Part shown: positions 7,341 through 13,703 of the stretch, in pieces
Position numbering within the stretch: the first letter of the stretch is position 1
Layout of the letters: every line of letters starts with the position of its first letter
Assembly (NCBI GenBank): GCA_900756715.1
Contig: CAAELC010000114.1
Location: 1 to 28,877, forward strand
Source of the DNA: an uncultured Oscillospiraceae bacterium
GTDB lineage: Bacteria; Bacillota; Clostridia; Oscillospirales; Oscillospiraceae
Direction of reading: 5' to 3'
DNA: 28,877 nucleotides
Notes under the pieces: model-generated
Told to the model about the DNA's origin: nothing
Database searches by the model: none
What the model saw: the letters and a program-made list of their open reading frames with translations, nothing else
Position numbers and translations under genes: made by a program

Positions 7341-8051
7341 TTAATCCAGAATGCGTCCGTCGGTGGAGATAGTCACCACCTGCCAGGGCAGAAACTTCCC
7401 ACTGGACTGCAACGCCGTCCGCACGGCAAACTCCAGCCCACCGCAGCAGGGAACCTCCATGCGCACGATGGTCACGCTTTTTACATCGTTCTGACGCAGA
7501 ATCTCTGTCAGCTTTTCAGCGTAATCAACGCCGTCCAGCTTAGGGCAGCCGATAAGAGTGATGTGGCCGCGGATGAATTCTTCATGGAATTGGGCGTAGG
7601 CGTACGCTGTGCAATCTGCGGCAACGAGCAGCTTGCAGCCATCAAACCACTCTGCCCGTGTGGGCACCAGCTTGATCTGCACCGGCCACTGACGCAGCTG
7701 AGAGGTCTGTACCCTGCTTTTTGTTTCAGCAGCGGCGGGAGCGGGGTCCATGACTCTGACCCGGCTGCCCGGACATCCGCCGCCCTGTACCGGCGCGGTG
7801 CCCCGCAGGGCTTTGGCCCGCTTGTGCAGCTCCACCGCCGCCTCATTATAGGCGGCAGCCTCCCGCTCCACAAAGGTGATCGCCCCGGTGGGACAGGTAG
7901 GCAGACAATCTCCCAACCCATCGCAATAATCATCCCGCAGCAGTGTGGCCTTGCCGTCCACCATACCAATGGCTCCCTCGTGGCAGGCTGCCGCACAGGC
8001 GCCGCAGCCGTTGCATTTTTTCTGATCTATTTCAATGACTCGCCGTATCAT
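7341..8051 (-). CDS. 4Fe-4S ferredoxin-type iron-sulfur protein
   Basis: Cytoplasmic electron-carrier-like protein of 236 residues. The N-terminal ferredoxin domain has CNGCGACAAAC (Cys13, 16, 19, 23) and a second set CDGLGDCLPTCP (Cys43, 49, 53). The second set has one cysteine fewer than the classic CxxCxxCxxxCP pattern, a variant common in this group. The linker is Ala-rich, and a C-terminal domain of about 110 residues contains LIGCPKLDGVDYAEKL and EVPCCGG, adding possible metal or redox cysteines. The start follows AAAGGAGG. It is transcribed away from the FTR-like gene, sharing a 224-bp regulatory region. Similar proteins are known in Clostridia, in some cases near hybrid-cluster protein genes. 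The redox partner cannot be named from this sequence. Confidence 0.85.
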   Translation of the reverse strand: MIRRVIEIDQKKCNGCGACAAACHEGAIGMVDGKATLLRDDYCDGLGDCLPTCPTGAITFVEREAAAYNEAAVELHKRAKALRGTAPVQGGGCPGSRVRVMDPAPAAAETKSRVQTSQLRQWPVQIKLVPTRAEWFDGCKLLVAADCTAYAYAQFHEEFIRGHITLIGCPKLDGVDYAEKLTEILRQNDVKSVTIVRMEVPCCGGLEFAVRTALQSSGKFLPWQVVTISTDGRILD

Positions 8052-8109
8052 ATTTTCTGGCCTCCTTTGGTTTCTGTAGTCAGTATACGCGTGAATAAGA
8101 AAAAATTCT

Positions 8110-8138
8110 GTTGCAGAAGCAACATTTTTGCAGCAAAA
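8110..8138. promoter_or_regulatory. Two adjacent TTGC...GCAA inverted repeats upstream of the 4Fe-4S gene
   Basis: GTTGC-AGAA-GCAAC at 8110-8123 and TTTTGC-A-GCAAAA at 8126-8138 lie side by side. They sit just upstream of a TATACT -10 element (minus strand, 8082-8087) for the iron-sulfur gene, around its expected -35. They could be operator sites for an activator or repressor; no regulator can be assigned. Confidence 0.35.
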
Positions 8139-8216
8139 TAGAGGTTTTTTCAGGAAATTACAGGAAAAAAGGAATGAACAGGAAATTCTGCCCCTGATTA
8201 TGTGATGGAAAGAAGG

Positions 8217-8245
8217 TTGCACCCTGTAACCCAATGTGGTATGGT
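8217..8245 (+). promoter_or_regulatory. Promoter of the FTR-like gene
   Basis: TTGCAC-17-TATGGT with an extended -10 (TGG before TATGGT). The GTATA palindrome at 8244-8260 covers the expected transcription start. Confidence 0.55.
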
Positions 8246-8260
8246 ATAAAAAATTGATAC
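8244..8260. promoter_or_regulatory. GTATA...ATAC palindromic operator-like site A
   Basis: GTATAAAAAATTGATAC, 17 bp with one imperfect pair, starts at the -10 element of the FTR-like gene. It is nearly identical to the site at 8548-8564, which occupies the same place relative to the next gene's promoter. Confidence 0.45.
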
Positions 8261-8275
8261 GAAAGGAGCAGCTCC

Positions 8276-8473
8276 ATGAAGGTCAGATTGAACGAGGATA
8301 AGCAGGTGGTAGACACCATCCGTCAGGGCCTGAAGCGTACCGGCGGTTATTGTCCCTGCCGCATCCAGCGCATTGAAGAAAACCGCTGCATGTGCAAGGA
8401 GTTTAAAGAGCAGATTGCCGATCCGAATTTTGAGGGCTATTGCCACTGTCGGCTGTATTACAAGGAGAAATAG
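8276..8473 (+). CDS. Ferredoxin:thioredoxin reductase catalytic-chain-like small protein
   Basis: A 65-residue cysteine-rich protein. Six cysteines form three CxC pairs: CPC at 26-28, CMC at 38-40 and CHC at 56-58. This is the arrangement of the catalytic chain of ferredoxin:thioredoxin reductase, which passes electrons from ferredoxin through a 4Fe-4S cluster to a disulfide on thioredoxin. Spacing differs from plant and cyanobacterial enzymes (here 9 and 15 residues between pairs), and the protein is shorter. No variable-chain gene is nearby; short stand-alone versions occur in Clostridia. The ATG follows AAAGGAG. Its neighbour is a divergent 4Fe-4S protein, and a thioredoxin lies at 15811-16125. 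A ferredoxin-to-thioredoxin role is inferred, not shown. Confidence 0.82.
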   Translation: MKVRLNEDKQVVDTIRQGLKRTGGYCPCRIQRIEENRCMCKEFKEQIADPNFEGYCHCRLYYKEK

Positions 8474-8514
8474 GCTGGTCCCGAATCTCTTTAACGATTA
8501 AAAGGGGAAAAGGG

Positions 8515-8543
8515 TTGACAGACGAGACAGAGTGTGGTACTCT
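8515..8543 (+). promoter_or_regulatory. Promoter of the B3/4-domain gene
   Basis: A perfect TTGACA is followed after 17 nt by TACTCT, which is weak but preceded by an extended -10 TGG. Two GTATA palindromes lie immediately downstream. Confidence 0.55.
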
Positions 8544-8547
8544 CTTG

Positions 8548-8564
8548 GTATAAAAAATTTATAC
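8548..8564. promoter_or_regulatory. GTATA...TATAC palindromic operator-like site B
   Basis: GTATAAAAAATTTATAC has perfect 7-bp arms around AAA. It lies 4 nt after the -10 of the B3/4-domain gene and differs by one base from site A at 8244-8260. Confidence 0.5.
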
Positions 8565-8578
8565 AACTTTTAATAATT

Positions 8579-8595
8579 GTATAAATATTCTATAC
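8579..8595. promoter_or_regulatory. GTATA...TATAC palindromic operator-like site C
   Basis: GTATAAATATTCTATAC is centred 31 bp (three helical turns) after site B and ends 5 nt before the GAGGAGG of the B3/4 gene. Its first 15 bases recur on the minus strand upstream of argG (11771-11786). Confidence 0.5.
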
Positions 8596-8615
8596 GGAAT
8601 GAGGAGGATAGAACC

Positions 8616-9323
8616 GTGTATTATCAGGTTGCACAAGAGGTTTTTGACAAACTGCCCACAGCGTGCTTCGGCGCAGTGGCGGTGCGGGGACTGGACAATA
8701 CCCGCCAGATTCCCGGGCTGGAGGAAATGCTGCAGGAAAACATCAAGGTTTGCGAGGCGTATTTTGCTGATAAGAAGCCCAAGGAAACGCCTGACATTGT
8801 GCCTTATCGTGAGGCATTCCGGGCGCTGGGGATCAATCCCAACAAGTATCTCTGCTCCATTGAGGCACTGCTGACCCGCATTGCCAAGGGAAAGGGCTTC
8901 CCCTGCATCAATGCCGTGGTGGATCTGGGCAATGCCATTTCCATTGGCCACCGGCTTCCCATTGGCGCCCATGACATCGACAGTTTGGATGAGGGTCTGG
9001 ATGTGCGTCTGGCTCGCCCCGGCGACACCTTTATTGCCTTTGGCGAAACCGAGGAGGAGACACCGGACGAGGGCGAGACCATTTATGCCTCAGGCGGTGA
9101 GGTTCGTACCCGCCGCTGGACCTGGCGGCAGAGTGAGCGCGGCAAGATTACCGAGGAGACAAAGTCGGTTCTGTTCCCCATTGACGGCTTCTCCGATGTG
9201 AATGAGGCGGAGGTCGAGGCTGCGACTGAGGAATTTGTGACGCTGCTGCGCCGCTTCTTTGGCGATGGCGTAGAGATCAAGACCGGTTTTGTAGATCGTG
9301 ACCATCCCCGCTTTGATTTCTGA
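8616..9323 (+). CDS. B3/B4 tRNA-binding-domain protein
   Basis: A 235-residue stand-alone protein with the B3/B4 fold otherwise found in the beta subunit of phenylalanyl-tRNA synthetase, where it helps bind and edit tRNA. Typical segments are YREAFRALGINPNKYLCSIEALLTRIAKGKGFPCINAVVDL (reading from residue 66 or so), LPIGAHDID, and the acidic region GEVRTRRWTWRQSERGKI. The start is taken as GTG at 8616, 8 nt after a strong GAGGAGG; an in-frame TTG at 8577 has no ribosome site and lies inside the operator region. It is monocistronic, ends at a terminator shared with convergent argF, and its leader carries two GTATA palindromes. The biochemical role of free B3/4 proteins is not settled; aminoacyl-tRNA trans-editing is a guess. 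Confidence 0.85.
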   Translation: MYYQVAQEVFDKLPTACFGAVAVRGLDNTRQIPGLEEMLQENIKVCEAYFADKKPKETPDIVPYREAFRALGINPNKYLCSIEALLTRIAKGKGFPCINAVVDLGNAISIGHRLPIGAHDIDSLDEGLDVRLARPGDTFIAFGETEEETPDEGETIYASGGEVRTRRWTWRQSERGKITEETKSVLFPIDGFSDVNEAEVEAATEEFVTLLRRFFGDGVEIKTGFVDRDHPRFDF

Positions 9324-9333
9324 TATGCAAGAC

Positions 9334-9372
9334 AAAAAATGCTTCTGCACCGGTGGCGCAGAAGCATTTTTT
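9334..9372. terminator. Bidirectional terminator between the B3/4 gene and argF
   Basis: A 15-bp perfect stem, AAAAAATGCTTCTGC with its complement, and a 9-nt loop. The A-run on one arm becomes a T-run on the other strand, so it works for both convergent genes. Confidence 0.93.
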
Positions 9373-9395
9373 ACTATGTCCACAGGGCGGCAGCA

Positions 9396-10379
9396 TCACA
9401 GGGTGGCAGCCATCACAGCTTTGATGGTGTGCATCCGGTTTTCAGCCTCATCGAAAACGATGGACTGAGGACTTTCAAACACCTCATCGGTGACCTCCAT
9501 AGCATCTATGTGGAATTTCTCGCCCATCTCCTTGCCGACGATGGTTTTAAGATCGTGGAAGGCGGGCAGACAGTGCATAAACAGGGCCTGAGGTCCAGCC
9601 TGCTCCATCAGCTTTTTGTTCACCTGATAGGGCATCAAATCGCCAATCCGCTTGGCCCATACCTCGGCGGGCTCGCCCATGGAAACCCACACATCGGTGT
9701 AAATAATATCGGCCCCCGGCACGGCTTTGGCAGGCTCTTCAATAAATTCCAGCTTGCCTCCGGTCTGGGCGGCAATGGCTTCGCACTGACCGATAAGATC
9801 CGGGTCAGGGAAATAGGCTTTAGGGGCGCAGGCCACAAAATGCATGCCCATCTTGGCGCAGCCCACCATCAAGGAGTTGCCCATGTTGTACCGGGCGTCG
9901 CCCATGTAGACCAGCTTTTTGCCTTTCAGACCGCTGCAGTGCTCTTGGATAGTCAGAAAATCTGCCAGAATCTGGGTGGGATGAAACTCGTTGGTCAAGC
10001 CGTTCCACACGGGAACGCCTGCATACTGCGCCAATTCCTCCACGATGTCCTGCCCGTAGCCCCGGTACTCGATGCCGTCAAACATCCGTCCCAGCACCCG
10101 TGCGGTGTCCGGGATGGATTCTTTTTTGCCAATCTGAGAACCGGAGGGATCCAGATAGGTCACACCCATGCCCAGATCATGGGCGGCTACCTCAAAGGAG
10201 CAGCGGGTACGGGTGCTGGTTTTCTCGAAAATCAGGGCGATATTTTTGCCCTGACACAGTTGGTGGGGGATACCGGCCTTTTTCTTGGCCTTCAGCTCTG
10301 CGGCCAGAGACAGAAGCCCCTCGATTTCCTCGGGGGTAAAGTCCAGCAGCTTCAGAAAATGTTTGCCTTTCAGATCCAT
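9396..10379 (-). CDS. argF: Ornithine carbamoyltransferase
   Basis: Joins ornithine and carbamoyl phosphate to make citrulline in arginine biosynthesis. The 327 residues show the carbamoyl-phosphate loop STRTR at 55-59, HPTQ at 133-136, the ornithine-binding DVWVSMG at 229-235, and the HCLP motif at 269-272 with its active-site Cys270. The ATG follows AAAGGAGAACACC. It lies 70 nt downstream of argG in the same direction, with a strong hairpin in between, and ends at a terminator shared with the convergent B3/4 gene. The next enzyme's gene, argG, is directly upstream, which favours a biosynthetic rather than a catabolic role. No arginine deiminase or carbamate kinase gene is present. Confidence 0.95.
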   Translation of the reverse strand: MDLKGKHFLKLLDFTPEEIEGLLSLAAELKAKKKAGIPHQLCQGKNIALIFEKTSTRTRCSFEVAAHDLGMGVTYLDPSGSQIGKKESIPDTARVLGRMFDGIEYRGYGQDIVEELAQYAGVPVWNGLTNEFHPTQILADFLTIQEHCSGLKGKKLVYMGDARYNMGNSLMVGCAKMGMHFVACAPKAYFPDPDLIGQCEAIAAQTGGKLEFIEEPAKAVPGADIIYTDVWVSMGEPAEVWAKRIGDLMPYQVNKKLMEQAGPQALFMHCLPAFHDLKTIVGKEMGEKFHIDAMEVTDEVFESPQSIVFDEAENRMHTIKAVMAATL

Positions 10380-10402
10380 GGTGTTCTCCTTTGTCGGGTC
10401 GT

Positions 10403-10434
10403 CTGCGCCGGGAGAGAAATCTCCCCCGGCGCAG
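10403..10434 (-). other. Hairpin between argG and argF
   Basis: CTGCGCCGGGAGAG and CTCCCCCGGCGCAG pair over 14 bp (one mismatch or wobble) around AAAT. There is no T-run after it on the minus strand, so it is more likely an mRNA-processing or stabilising element, or a weak attenuator, than a full terminator. Confidence 0.6.
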
Positions 10435-10449
10435 GATGTGATGGTTTGT

Positions 10450-11670
10450 TTACAGCTTGCCCTGCTCCTTCAGTGCCTGCATCTTGGTGGTCAGTCCCCA
10501 GAGGTTGATGAAACCTGTGGCCTGGCCCTGATCGTAGTCGCTTTCACCGAAGGTGACCAGATTTTCCGAATACAGGGAGCAGGGGGAGGTCATACCGGCG
10601 GGAATGATGTTGCCCTTATATAGCTTCAGCTTCACGCTGCCGGTAACATCCTTGTTGGCCTCGTTTGCAAAGGCGGTCAGGGCCTCCTGCAGGGGAGAGT
10701 ACCACTTGCCGTTATACAGCAGGTCGGCGTAATCCACAGCCAGCTTCTGCTTCTCGTGCATAACCTCCTTGTCCATGGTCAGCATTTCCAGCTGGGCATG
10801 GGCAAAATACAGAATAGTACCGCCGGGAGTCTCGTAAATGCCGTGGTCCTTCATTCCGATCAGCCGGTTTTCCACAATGTCGATGATGCCAATGCCGTTC
10901 TTTCCGCCCAGCTCATTCAGCTTTGCAATAATCTTAGAGGCCTTCATTTTCTCGCCGTTCACAGCCACAGGAGCGCCTGCCTCGAAGTCGATTGTCACAT
11001 AGGTGGGCTCGTCCGGCGCCTGGAAGGGGGATACGCCCATTTCCAGAAAACCCGGCTTGTCCAGATCCGGCTCATTGGCTGGATCCTCCAGATCCAGCCC
11101 CTCATGGCTCAGGTGCCACAGATTCTTATCCTTGGAGTAGTTCGTCTCCCGGCTGATCTTCAGAGGCACCTGATGGGCCTCGGCGTAGTCGATTTCCTCA
11201 TCCCGGGACTTAATGTCCCACTCTCTCCAGGGAGCGATGATGGTCATCTCCGGGGCGAAGCGCTTGATGGCCAGCTCAAACCGAACCTGATCGTTGCCCT
11301 TGCCGGTGGCGCCGTGGGCGATGGCGTCGGCGCCTTCGGCCTTGGCGATTTCAGCAAGCTTCTTGCCGATGACAGGCCGGGCAAAGGCGGTGCCCAGCAG
11401 ATAGGTTTCGTACTTGGCGTCCATCTTCAGGCAGGGGATAATCACATCGTCCACCATTTCGTCCACCAGATCGGCGACAATCAGCTTACTGGCGCCGGTT
11501 TTGATGGCCTTTTCCTCCAGACCCTCCAGTTCATCTGCCTGCCCCACATTGCCGGCCACAGCGATGATCTCAGGATTGTTGTAGTTCTCCTTCAGCCAGG
11601 GAATAATGATGGAAGTATCCAGACCGCCAGAATAGGCCAGTACGATTTTCTTGATCTCTTTCTTATTCAT
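10450..11670 (-). CDS. argG: Argininosuccinate synthase
   Basis: Condenses citrulline and aspartate with ATP to argininosuccinate, the penultimate arginine step. It has 406 residues, the usual length. The N-terminal PP-loop AYSGGLDTS lies at 12-20, and ALKISRETNYSKDKNLWHLSHEG-type and GIGIIDIVENRLIGMKDHGIYETPGG-type segments match the family. The ATG at 11670 is 8 nt after AAGGAG; an in-frame GTG at 11679 overlaps that ribosome site and is rejected. argF follows. The upstream region has GTATAAATAT-containing sites that resemble those before the B3/4 gene and may be ArgR-type boxes. argH is not in the window. Confidence 0.96.
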   Translation of the reverse strand: MNKKEIKKIVLAYSGGLDTSIIIPWLKENYNNPEIIAVAGNVGQADELEGLEEKAIKTGASKLIVADLVDEMVDDVIIPCLKMDAKYETYLLGTAFARPVIGKKLAEIAKAEGADAIAHGATGKGNDQVRFELAIKRFAPEMTIIAPWREWDIKSRDEEIDYAEAHQVPLKISRETNYSKDKNLWHLSHEGLDLEDPANEPDLDKPGFLEMGVSPFQAPDEPTYVTIDFEAGAPVAVNGEKMKASKIIAKLNELGGKNGIGIIDIVENRLIGMKDHGIYETPGGTILYFAHAQLEMLTMDKEVMHEKQKLAVDYADLLYNGKWYSPLQEALTAFANEANKDVTGSVKLKLYKGNIIPAGMTSPCSLYSENLVTFGESDYDQGQATGFINLWGLTTKMQALKEQGKL

Positions 11671-11715
11671 GATATACACTCCTTATAGATTTATATTCGT
11701 TATAATCACTTGCTG

Positions 11716-11730
11716 TTTGCATATTTATAC
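11716..11730 (-). promoter_or_regulatory. GTATAAATAT-containing operator-like site over the argG -10
   Basis: The minus strand reads GTATAAATATGCAAA. It shares GTATAAATAT with sites at 8579-8595 and 11771-11786 and overlaps the predicted argG -10. The position and AT-rich form are what an arginine repressor box would show; the assignment is inference. Confidence 0.4.
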
Positions 11731-11755
11731 TACATCCGGGACAGGCAAAAGTCAA
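11727..11755 (-). promoter_or_regulatory. Probable promoter of argG-argF
   Basis: On the minus strand TTGACT and TAGTAT are 17 nt apart. The leader would be about 50 nt. Operator-like AT sites lie over the -10 (11716-11730) and upstream of the -35 (11771-11786). Confidence 0.5.
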
Positions 11756-11770
11756 CAGCAAATTCAGAAA

Positions 11771-11786
11771 GATAGAATATTTATAC
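11771..11786 (-). promoter_or_regulatory. GTATA-type operator-like site upstream of argG
   Basis: The minus strand reads GTATAAATATTCTATC. Its first 15 bases are identical to those of site C at 8579-8595. It lies upstream of the argG -35. Confidence 0.45.
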
Positions 11787-11850
11787 AAAATAACGATGAA
11801 ATGGGCGTGAATATGCAGATCTCCTGTATGCTCCAACTGCGCTGTATACA

Positions 11851-11884
11851 AAAAGGTGGCAGAACCGCAGTTCTGCCACCTTTT
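11851..11884 (-). terminator. Terminator after the PfoR-like gene
   Basis: AAAAGGTGGCAGAA pairs perfectly with TTCTGCCACCTTTT over 14 bp around a 6-nt loop. The minus strand ends in TTTTTG. It closes the niaR / PfoR-like unit before the argG promoter. Confidence 0.88.
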
Positions 11885-11919
11885 CTGATAAATATATATA
11901 TGCAATGTATGCAGCGCTT

Positions 11920-13041
11920 TTACAAATCCAGTTTCAGGTCTCCGTCCTTGATCCAGCCCCATTTACGCAGGGGGAGGGCGAACAGCCAGCTGAGTACCGC
12001 CGGTATCACAAAGGATACTACAACCAGTCCCAACCATTGCCATGCGCCCGGCGCCACAGCAGAGGCGCCTGCGGCCACCGCTGCCTCACTGGGAGTCACC
12101 CAGCCGGTGTAAACACCAATCTGCCCCACCAGTCCGCAGGTGCCCATGCCACTGGATACGGCAGCGCCGTTCATTTCCAGATGGAACAGGCATGTTGCGA
12201 TGGGGCCGTTTACTGCCGCTGCCAGCGTGGGAGGAATCCAGATTCGGGGATTACGGACGATATTGCCCATTTGCAGCATACTGGTGCCAAGCCCCTGGGC
12301 AGCCAGACCGCCCCAGCGGTTTTCCCGGAAACTCATCACTGCGAACCCTACCATCTGGGCGCAGCACCCGGCCACTGCTGCTCCGCCGGCCAGCCCTGTC
12401 AGGCTAAGCGCAGCGCAGATGGCAGCGGAGGAGATTGGCAATGTCAGAGCCACACCGATGATAACGGAGACGATAATGCCCATAAAGAAGGGCTGCAGCT
12501 CCGTGGCCCACATAATGGCTTTTCCCACGGCGCTGGCCGCGGTGCCAATGGGCGCGGCGATCAGCGCTGCCGCCCCGATGCCGCACAGCACGGTAACAAT
12601 GGGGGTCGCTAGAATGTCAATCTTCGTCTCGCGGCTGACAGCTTTGCCAAGTTCCGAGGCGATGATGGCCACAAAGAAGACAGCCAGAGGACCGCCTGCC
12701 CCACCCATAGCGTTGGTGGCAAATCCTACCGGAATCAGGGAGAAAAGCACCAGCGGCGGACAGTTCAGCGCCCGGCCGATGGCTACTGCCATGCCCGGTC
12801 CGACCATGGCGGAGCACAGCCCGCCGATGGTGTACCCCACGGCGCCGTCTCCCTTACCCAGTGTGACGATGATGTCTGTCAGAAATCCGATGTGCAGTTG
12901 GGTGCCCAGCGTGTTGAGAATGGTTCCCACCAGCAGAGTGCAGAACAACCCCTGTGCCATGGCGCTCATGGCGTCGATAAAATACCGTTTACCGGAAAAA
13001 ACGATGTCTTTCCGCTTGAGAAATGCGCGTAGCTTTTCCAT
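11920..13041 (-). CDS. PfoR-like / PTS EIIC-type membrane protein, NiaR-linked
   Basis: A 373-residue multi-span membrane protein resembling the PTS_EIIC_2/PfoR group: a IIC-like permease domain without the IIA or IIB domains or a phosphorylation-site partner gene nearby. Many hydrophobic helices are separated by Gly-rich loops such as GGLCSAMVGPGMAVAIG, NAMGGAGGPLAVFF and NGAAVSSGMGTCGLVG. The ATG at 13041 follows GAGG; the upstream frame extension runs through the promoter and is rejected. Directly upstream are a TTGACA-16-TATAAT promoter and a 40-bp palindrome, and then niaR, a niacin-sensing repressor. This context suggests a NiaR-controlled transporter, perhaps for a nicotinate-type compound. 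The family's substrate is not established and the niacin role is inference. Confidence 0.8.
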   Translation of the reverse strand: MEKLRAFLKRKDIVFSGKRYFIDAMSAMAQGLFCTLLVGTILNTLGTQLHIGFLTDIIVTLGKGDGAVGYTIGGLCSAMVGPGMAVAIGRALNCPPLVLFSLIPVGFATNAMGGAGGPLAVFFVAIIASELGKAVSRETKIDILATPIVTVLCGIGAAALIAAPIGTAASAVGKAIMWATELQPFFMGIIVSVIIGVALTLPISSAAICAALSLTGLAGGAAVAGCCAQMVGFAVMSFRENRWGGLAAQGLGTSMLQMGNIVRNPRIWIPPTLAAAVNGPIATCLFHLEMNGAAVSSGMGTCGLVGQIGVYTGWVTPSEAAVAAGASAVAPGAWQWLGLVVVSFVIPAVLSWLFALPLRKWGWIKDGDLKLDL

Positions 13042-13058
13042 AACAAACCTCGATAAAA

Positions 13059-13098
13059 AATAGAGTTGCCATGTGTCAAGACACAAGACAACTCTATT
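13059..13098. promoter_or_regulatory. 40-bp palindromic operator, probable NiaR site
   Basis: Near-perfect inverted repeat: 17 of 20 positions pair. The outer arms are AATAGAGTTG / CAACTCTATT and the core is TGTGTC-AA-GACACA. It overlaps the -10 (13096-13101) and the transcription start of the PfoR-like gene, where a bound repressor would block RNA polymerase. The TGTC...GACA core is in keeping with what I recall of NiaR sites; linkage to niaR supports this, but the exact consensus was not checked. Confidence 0.7.
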
Positions 13099-13123
13099 AT
13101 AGCGTCCAAATCCGTTTTGTCAA
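13096..13123 (-). promoter_or_regulatory. Consensus promoter of the PfoR-like gene
   Basis: Perfect TTGACA and perfect TATAAT, 16 nt apart. The -35 overlaps the niaR stop codon, so this is an internal promoter that can express the transporter separately from niaR. Confidence 0.82.
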
Positions 13124-13629
13124 CCCTCAATCAGAACTCCCAGCTGCCGCAGAGCTTCCTCGGCCCGGACAAATGCCTCTGCATCCGGCGCGGAAAGGGT
13201 GTGCAGGTGGATTCCCTCGGTCAGCAGACTCAGTGGCTGAGCGCCGGCCGTCTGCATTTTGTGCAGGAATTGATCCACATCATACCGGCACTTTACCAGC
13301 AGGGGAGCTGTTAACTCTCCGTATACCGGGTGCTCAACGATTACATCCAGTATTGTGCAGCCGCAGTCAACAATAGCGTACATCTCCTCGGCAGTCTGCT
13401 CCGCTGTGTGGCGGCATACCACCGAGTGGGTCAGACCACGCTCTGCAGGAATTACATATCCCCGGGAGGTGGAGGCAATGTTTCGGCCGCCTGCCCGGAG
13501 CAGGGCCACATCCCCCACAATAATCTGGCGGCTGACGCCCAGCTGATGGGCCAACGCTGTGGCACTGACCGGACCGTTGCCCTTTTCCAGTTCTTTCCAA
13601 ATGGCCTGTCGTCTTTGCTGTGCTGTCAT
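13120..13629 (-). CDS. niaR: Transcription repressor NiaR (HTH plus 3H domain)
   Basis: DNA-binding regulator that in Firmicutes represses NAD-synthesis and niacin-uptake genes when nicotinate is plentiful. The 169 residues comprise an N-terminal winged helix (RRQAIWKELEKGNGPVSATALAHQLGVSRQIIVGDVALLRAGG) at about 6-48, then the 3H domain with its conserved histidines in EHPVYGEL, FLHKM and GIHLHT. The metal- or ligand-binding His set looks complete. The ATG at 13629 follows AGGAGG. A TTGCAC-17-TATGCT promoter precedes it. The downstream gene encodes a PfoR-like membrane protein behind its own promoter and palindrome. No nadABC or pncB gene is in the window, so this unit is likely its local target. 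Confidence 0.9.
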   Translation of the reverse strand: MTAQQRRQAIWKELEKGNGPVSATALAHQLGVSRQIIVGDVALLRAGGRNIASTSRGYVIPAERGLTHSVVCRHTAEQTAEEMYAIVDCGCTILDVIVEHPVYGELTAPLLVKCRYDVDQFLHKMQTAGAQPLSLLTEGIHLHTLSAPDAEAFVRAEEALRQLGVLIEG

Positions 13630-13659
13630 GCGACCGCCTCCTGAATTCAGATTGCTTTC

Positions 13660-13688
13660 AGCATACCACATTCTCCGCTGCGGTGCAA
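13660..13688 (-). promoter_or_regulatory. Promoter of niaR
   Basis: TTGCAC-17-TATGCT with an extended -10 TGG. It has the same layout as the FTR-like gene promoter. No palindrome overlaps it, so niaR itself may not be autoregulated here. Confidence 0.6.
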
Positions 13689-13703
13689 GTCAAAGGGGGA
13701 AAA

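Noticed and set aside
8577..8615. TTG at 8577 as the start of the B3/4-domain protein
   Set aside because: It has no ribosome site and lies in the palindromic operator region; GTG at 8616 has a strong GAGGAGG 8 nt before it.
11671..11679. GTG at 11679 as the argG start
   Set aside because: It overlaps the AAGGAG ribosome site; ATG at 11670 has correct spacing.
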